Shown: positions 7,359 through 10,466 of the stretch, piece by piece | Position numbering within the stretch: position 1 is the first letter of the stretch | How the letters are laid out: each line of letters begins with the position of its first letter | Source of the DNA: an uncultured Collinsella sp. | GTDB taxonomy: Bacteria > Actinomycetota > Coriobacteriia > Coriobacteriales > Coriobacteriaceae | Assembly (NCBI GenBank): GCA_902494465.1 | Contig: CABUTH010000053.1 | Coordinates: 1 to 10,466, forward strand | Length of the DNA: 10,466 bases | Direction of reading: 5' to 3' | The notes under the pieces: generated by a model | Databases searched by the model: none | Told to the model about the DNA's origin: nothing | What the model saw: the letters and a program-made list of their open reading frames with translations, nothing else | Position numbers and translations under genes: made by a program

Positions 7359-7769
7359 CTAAACCACGACGCCGTTGCAGTGGTCGATTTCGTGCTGGAT
7401 GATCTCGGCGGTGTAGCCCGAGAAGTTTTTGATGCGGTGGACGAAGTTCTCGTCCAAATACTCAACCTTAATGCGGCGATAGCGGGTACAGGGACGCTCG
7501 CCGATCAGCGAGAGGCATCCTTCGCTCGTCTGATAGGCATTGACCTGCTCAAGAATTTGAGGGTTGTACATCAGGAGTGTCCTGTTGCCGTCCTTTACGC
7601 AGATGATGCGTTTGCGCACGCCGATCATGTTGGCGGCGAGGCCCACGCACTCGCGCTCATGCTCGTGGAGTGTATCCAGGAGATCCTGCCCGGTCGCGGC
7701 ATCGTCGGGCCCCGCGTCTTCGGAAGGCAGACGCAAAAAGAACTCGGATTTCATGATGGGCTTAATCAT
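7359..7769 (-). CDS. def: Short peptide deformylase
   Basis: A 136-residue peptide deformylase, the metalloenzyme that removes the formyl group from the N-terminal methionine of new proteins. Motif 2 is EGCLS (83-87; metal ligand Cys85) and motif 3 is QHEIDH (125-130; metal ligands His126 and His130, catalytic Glu127). Motif 1, normally GxGxAAxQ, reads CVGLAANM (41-48), so the usual oxyanion Gln is Met48 and the first Gly is Cys41. I recall the same variation in short deformylases of other anaerobes beginning MIKPIM, so it may be a subfamily trait. The frame extends 5' to 8099, but the ATG at 7769 is preferred: it has GAGGAG 6 bases upstream, gives the family's normal N-terminus, and the longer version would cover the divergent promoter region. 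It lies just upstream of lysR on the same strand. Confidence 0.9.
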   Translation of the reverse strand: MIKPIMKSEFFLRLPSEDAGPDDAATGQDLLDTLHEHERECVGLAANMIGVRKRIICVKDGNRTLLMYNPQILEQVNAYQTSEGCLSLIGERPCTRYRRIKVEYLDENFVHRIKNFSGYTAEIIQHEIDHCNGVVV

Positions 7770-7807
7770 GGCGGGCTCCTCATGTCTTGTGCTTTCGTGG
7801 ACTTTTA

Positions 7808-7813
7808 ATAATA
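7808..7813 (-). promoter_or_regulatory. Possible -10 element of the deformylase promoter
   Basis: On the minus strand this reads TATTAT (five of six consensus bases), placing transcription start near 7801, about 32 bases before the deformylase ATG. The hexamer 17 bases upstream (GACGCA) is a poor -35 match. It is an AT-rich island in otherwise GC-rich DNA, which is the main support. Confidence 0.35.
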
Positions 7814-7868
7814 GCGCGGAAGGAAAGCCATGCGTCCGCGTTACAATCTTTCGATATTGGACCATGTT

Positions 7869-7922
7869 GCCAGATTCGTCGTGTACGGCGTCTGGCGTAA
7901 GTCTAGGGCTCATTTTCGCCCT
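7869..7922 (+). other. Two potential hairpins in the leader of the MFS exporter
   Basis: GCCAGA (7869-7874) pairs with TCTGGC (7891-7896), and AGGGC (7905-7909) pairs with GCCCT (7918-7922). A TACAAT -10-like hexamer lies at 7842-7847, so both could sit in a leader of about 120 bases. The stems are short, and no T-run follows, so they are not terminators. Their role, if any, is unknown. Confidence 0.25.
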
Positions 7923-7973
7923 GGACTGTTCCTCTGGGGCGATGCGACTGTCGTTCCAAGAGGAAGGAAATGC

Positions 7974-9389
7974 ATGGGGAGCAAATCTCAGCAACAAGTT
8001 CAAGTAACGCCATCGGCCACTGCGGCGATTCTTGTCGTAATGTATATTGCAGCCTTTGTTGCCGCGTTTAACGAGAACATCATTAACGTGGCGTTGCACG
8101 ACATTATGGCAGCCTTTTCGGTGAGTGCCACCACGGCACAGTGGCTCGTCTCGGGCTACATGATCGTGACGTCGATTTTTACGGCCATCATGGCCTTCCT
8201 GTCCGGCCGTTTCTCGACGCGCAAGCTGCTGTTTTTCGCATGCGGATGCATGGTCGCCGGCGAAGTCCTGAGCCTGTTCGCTCCGTCATTTAGCGTTTTG
8301 CTGCCAAGCCGTATTTTGCAGGCTGCGGGATCGGGCATCTTGTTCCCGCTCATGATGAACGTGGTGCTGTCTTGCGCCCCGCGCGAGAAGCTTGGTCTGT
8401 ATCTGAGCCTGGGCGGTGCCTGCATTACGCTAGGACCGGCGTTTGGACCCGTGATTAGCGGTCTTATGTGCACGTTATTTGGCTGGAGGGCGGTGTTCGT
8501 AGTGCCGCTGGTGGGTGGCATTGCGGTCGCTGCGGCGGGCGTTAAGCTTGTTCAGAATGTCGGAGAGCGCTCGAACACCACGCTTGATATTCTGTCGGTT
8601 GTTTTGCTCGCCGCCGGCATTACGGCATTTGTGTATTCCGTAGGCGAGTTCTCGACCAATCTGATTGCCGGTATCGTGACGCTCTTCGTCGCCATTGTGC
8701 TGCTCGGCCTGTTTGCGGCCCGCCAGCTCAAGCTCGAGCATCCGGTGCTCAACGTGCGCCCCATGGCGAGCGTTCGTTTTTGGCCTGCGTGCCTGCTTGT
8801 GGTGGTGTCGATGATGACAACGTTCTCGATGAGTGTTTTGTTGCCGCTCTATTTTGAGGGCGCATACGGCATGACCGCACTTATTGCGGGCTTACTCATT
8901 TTGCCGGCGATTGCCTGCAACGCCGTGACCTCGATTGTAGGCGGACGTGTGATGGACGCCCGCGGCGCATGGCCGCTGCTGCCGGTCGGCTTTGCCCTGA
9001 TTGCTGTGGGGCAGACTGCCATCTCGATGACGGCGGCAAGCATGAACATCGGCGTCGTCGTGGCGCTGACCGTTGTGGTGTATGCCGGAGTCGGTTTGGT
9101 GCTGAGCCCCTCGCAAACGGCCGGCTTGGAGACGCTGCCTGTCGCTGAACATCCTCACGGAACGGCATTGCTTAACACGTGGAACATGATTGCCGCATCG
9201 TTTGGCCCGTCGCTGTTTATCGGCCTGCTCTCGAGCTCTGCGGCGACTGCCGGCGCGGCTGGCGCTGCGACCGACGTTGCCCAGGCGATTGGATTTGCAA
9301 CTGCCGTGCGTGTGGCGGCTGTGATTGCCGTGGTCGGGTTCGCGACGTCGCTGGTGTACGCTCGTCGCGAGTCGCACATGTCGCATTAA
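7974..9389 (+). CDS. MFS multidrug-type exporter, DHA2 (14-helix, EmrB/QacA) family
   Basis: A 471-residue integral membrane protein of the major facilitator superfamily, probably a proton-driven exporter of drugs or toxic metabolites. The start at 7974 is preferred because AGGAAGG lies 6 bases upstream and the first helix begins soon after; the frame is open back to 7830, but that extension is polar and out of character. Family landmarks are NENIINVALHDIM (33-45, the helix-1 motif, with Asn where many members have Asp), WLVSGYM (57-63), motif A FLSGRFSTRKL (75-85), motif C GPAFGPVISG (154-163) and GWRAVF (170-175). Length and hydrophobic pattern fit about 14 helices. It is divergent from the deformylase-lysR pair with about 200 bases between, so both directions may share control. 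The substrate cannot be predicted. Confidence 0.9.
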   Translation: MGSKSQQQVQVTPSATAAILVVMYIAAFVAAFNENIINVALHDIMAAFSVSATTAQWLVSGYMIVTSIFTAIMAFLSGRFSTRKLLFFACGCMVAGEVLSLFAPSFSVLLPSRILQAAGSGILFPLMMNVVLSCAPREKLGLYLSLGGACITLGPAFGPVISGLMCTLFGWRAVFVVPLVGGIAVAAAGVKLVQNVGERSNTTLDILSVVLLAAGITAFVYSVGEFSTNLIAGIVTLFVAIVLLGLFAARQLKLEHPVLNVRPMASVRFWPACLLVVVSMMTTFSMSVLLPLYFEGAYGMTALIAGLLILPAIACNAVTSIVGGRVMDARGAWPLLPVGFALIAVGQTAISMTAASMNIGVVVALTVVVYAGVGLVLSPSQTAGLETLPVAEHPHGTALLNTWNMIAASFGPSLFIGLLSSSAATAGAAGAATDVAQAIGFATAVRVAAVIAVVGFATSLVYARRESHMSH

Positions 9390-9473
9390 TGTGTGCACAT
9401 AGATTCTGCAGCTAGATTGGATGGCGACACCATAAACTAAGGGACGTTTTGCCGAGAGGCATGAATGTTTAAA

Positions 9474-9527
9474 GCGCAAAGAGTGCGCGACGGGCCCCGC
9501 GAATGGGGCGATGATGCCCGAGAGGGC
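9474..9527 (+). other. Three consecutive small hairpins in the leader of the RGG gene
   Basis: Just before the ribosome site there are three inverted repeats in a row: GCGCA/TGCGC (9474-9488, 5-base loop), GCCCC/GGGGC (9494-9509, 6-base loop) and GCCC/GGGC with a GAGA tetraloop (9516-9527). AAGGAG follows within a few bases at 9531-9536. None is followed by a T-run, so they are not terminators. A structured leader affecting translation or RNA stability is possible. GC-rich DNA makes short stems common, so the confidence is low. Confidence 0.35.
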
Positions 9528-9541
9528 CAAGAAGGAGTCTC

Positions 9542-10453
9542 ATGTCCGAGAACGAAGAGATCATGAACGAGACCGAGAACGAGACCATGGCTGCCGAGGT
9601 TGAGGCAGTCGAGACCGTGGAGACCGAAGCTGCCGAGGTTGAGGCTGCTGACGAGGTTTCCGCCGAGGAGGAGGCCGAGGTTGTCGAGGCCACCGTTGAT
9701 TACGATGACGAAGAGCTGATGGACAAGATGCAGAAGGCCGCCCGCCTGCTGCGTAGCCGTCGCTTTGCTATTTCCAAGGAGGAGGAGGCCAAGGCCGAGC
9801 GCATGGCGAACATCGAGCGCGCCATCAAGCTTCTTGACCTCAAGCCCAAGATGGAGCAGAAGGAAATGTCCGACCTGCTGGGCATGCGCCTTCGTGAGCT
9901 CGATGGTCTGATGGCCGAGGCCGAGGCTGCCGATCTGGTCGGCCGCATCGACGACGCCGAGGGCGATATGCGCAAGATCGTCGTCTTCGCTGCCGAGGAT
10001 GCCGCTGAGGGCCTGGTCGAGCTTGCCAACAAGAAGGAGAAGCTTCTGCCTGAGCTTTCTTACGAGGAGGCCACCGAGCTGATGGCCGCTCTCGATAAGG
10101 TTATCGCTCCGCTCGTCGCCATGGGCCTGGACGAGGACCGCGGTCCTCGCGGCGGCCGTGACGAGCGCGGTGGCCGTGGCGGCGACCGTGGCGGCCGCGG
10201 CGGCTTTGGCGATCGCGGTGGCCGTGGCGGTGACCGCGGCGGCCGCGGTGGCGATCGCGGTGGCCGTGGCGGCTTTGGCGACCGTGGCGGCGACCGTGGC
10301 GGTCGCGGCGGCTTTGGTGGCAACCGTGGTGGCTATGGCGATCGCGGTGGCAACCGTGGTGGCTTCGGCGGCAACCGTGGTAACGACCGCGGCGGTCGCG
10401 GTGGCGACCGTGGCGGCCGCAACGGTGGCGGCTTCCGCGGCAACCGTTTCTAA
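9542..10453 (+). CDS. Acidic / MarR-like winged-helix / RGG-tail protein
   Basis: A 303-residue protein in three parts. Residues 1-60 are very acidic (Glu-rich, likely disordered). Residues about 63-195 resemble a MarR-type winged helix: MEQKEMSDLLGMRLRELDGL (104-123) fits the helix-turn-helix, and GRIDDAEGDMRKIVVF (134-149) fits the wing with its D-x-R-type motif. Residues 199-303 are a low-complexity tail with about 20 RGG triplets mixed with DRGG, GGFG and GGNRG units, ending in RGNRF. RGG tails in other proteins bind RNA and promote condensation, so this may combine DNA or RNA binding with self-association; that is inference. AAGGAG lies 4 bases before the ATG. It follows the exporter by about 150 bases in the same direction and probably has its own promoter. 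MarR-annotated proteins with such tails occur in Collinsella as far as I recall. Molecular function is not established by the sequence. Confidence 0.85.
   Translation: MSENEEIMNETENETMAAEVEAVETVETEAAEVEAADEVSAEEEAEVVEATVDYDDEELMDKMQKAARLLRSRRFAISKEEEAKAERMANIERAIKLLDLKPKMEQKEMSDLLGMRLRELDGLMAEAEAADLVGRIDDAEGDMRKIVVFAAEDAAEGLVELANKKEKLLPELSYEEATELMAALDKVIAPLVAMGLDEDRGPRGGRDERGGRGGDRGGRGGFGDRGGRGGDRGGRGGDRGGRGGFGDRGGDRGGRGGFGGNRGGYGDRGGNRGGFGGNRGNDRGGRGGDRGGRNGGGFRGNRF
10140..10447 (+). repeat. Degenerate tandem repeat encoding the RGG tail
   Basis: Imperfect 9-base units of the type GGCGACCGT and GGCGGCCGC recur throughout, often grouped into longer blocks that encode DRGGRGG with interspersed GGFGDRGG. 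Synonymous variation (GGC/GGT, CGT/CGC) between units shows the array is not freshly duplicated. Such arrays can change length by slippage or recombination, so the tail length may differ between strains. Confidence 0.8.
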
Positions 10454-10466
10454 TTAGTTACGCGGT

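Noticed and set aside
7347..7808. A 153-codon plus-strand open frame opposite the deformylase
   Set aside because: The minus-strand deformylase has EGCLS and HEIDH motifs and a ribosome site; the plus frame has neither.
7864..8007. A 47-codon frame overlapping the MFS start, possible leader peptide
   Set aside because: It has no convincing ribosome site and no run of codons or internal repeats suggesting attenuation.
8892..9530. A 212-codon minus-strand frame across the exporter end and intergenic region
   Set aside because: The composition is Arg/His-rich without motifs, and it is antisense to an obvious membrane protein.
10060..10323. A Pro-rich minus-strand frame opposite the RGG tail
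   Set aside because: The Pro-Pro-Arg pattern is simply the complement of the Gly/Arg codon repeat.

Overview
The window is a GC-rich, gene-dense bacterial chromosome segment. Base composition, gene style and the closing MarR-like/RGG protein suggest a gut Coriobacteriia of the Collinsella type. That placement comes from memory of similar proteins, not from a search.

Layout. Positions 1-968 hold the 3' part of an alanine-type aminotransferase (alaA-like), closed by a strong 16-bp terminator hairpin. After it comes a well-formed regulated promoter: a LysR-type palindrome (1097-1113), an in-phase half-site, and a -35/-10 pair (1133-1162). This drives a same-strand cluster of four genes: an amidohydrolase-2 fold protein (1195-2229), two tandem neutral-ceramidase-like proteins (2256-3503 and 3522-4640), and a Glc/beta-glucoside-family PTS EIIBC (4834-6275). 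The EIIBC is split by a one-base deletion near 5487. A bidirectional hairpin (6296-6336) separates the cluster from the minus-strand pair, a short peptide deformylase (7769-7359) followed by a LysR-family regulator (7322-6399). Divergent from these is a DHA2-type MFS exporter (7974-9389). Last, after a leader with three small hairpins, comes a three-part protein with an acidic N-terminus, a MarR-like winged helix and an RGG-rich tail (9542-10453).

How the genes may work together. The cluster at 1195-6275 looks like an uptake-and-processing locus. A PTS permease would import and phosphorylate a sugar-like substrate, and cytoplasmic hydrolase-fold proteins would act on it, since none shows a signal peptide. 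The LysR protein at the far end is the obvious candidate regulator, because the palindrome before the first gene has T-N11-A form and is centred near -64 from the predicted start, the classical LysR activator geometry. Two of the hydrolase-fold proteins (1195-2229 and 2256-3503) have lost residues that normally build the active site, while the second ceramidase-like protein keeps them all. The substrate cannot be named from sequence, and no phospho-glycosidase is present in the window.

The points most worth following are the asymmetric ceramidase-like pair, the amidohydrolase without its metal ligands, the LysR-box promoter, the PTS frameshift and the MarR-RGG protein. No RNA genes, CRISPR arrays, insertion sequences or attachment sites were seen. 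No gene-free stretch exceeds 300 bases; the largest gaps are about 190-230 bases.
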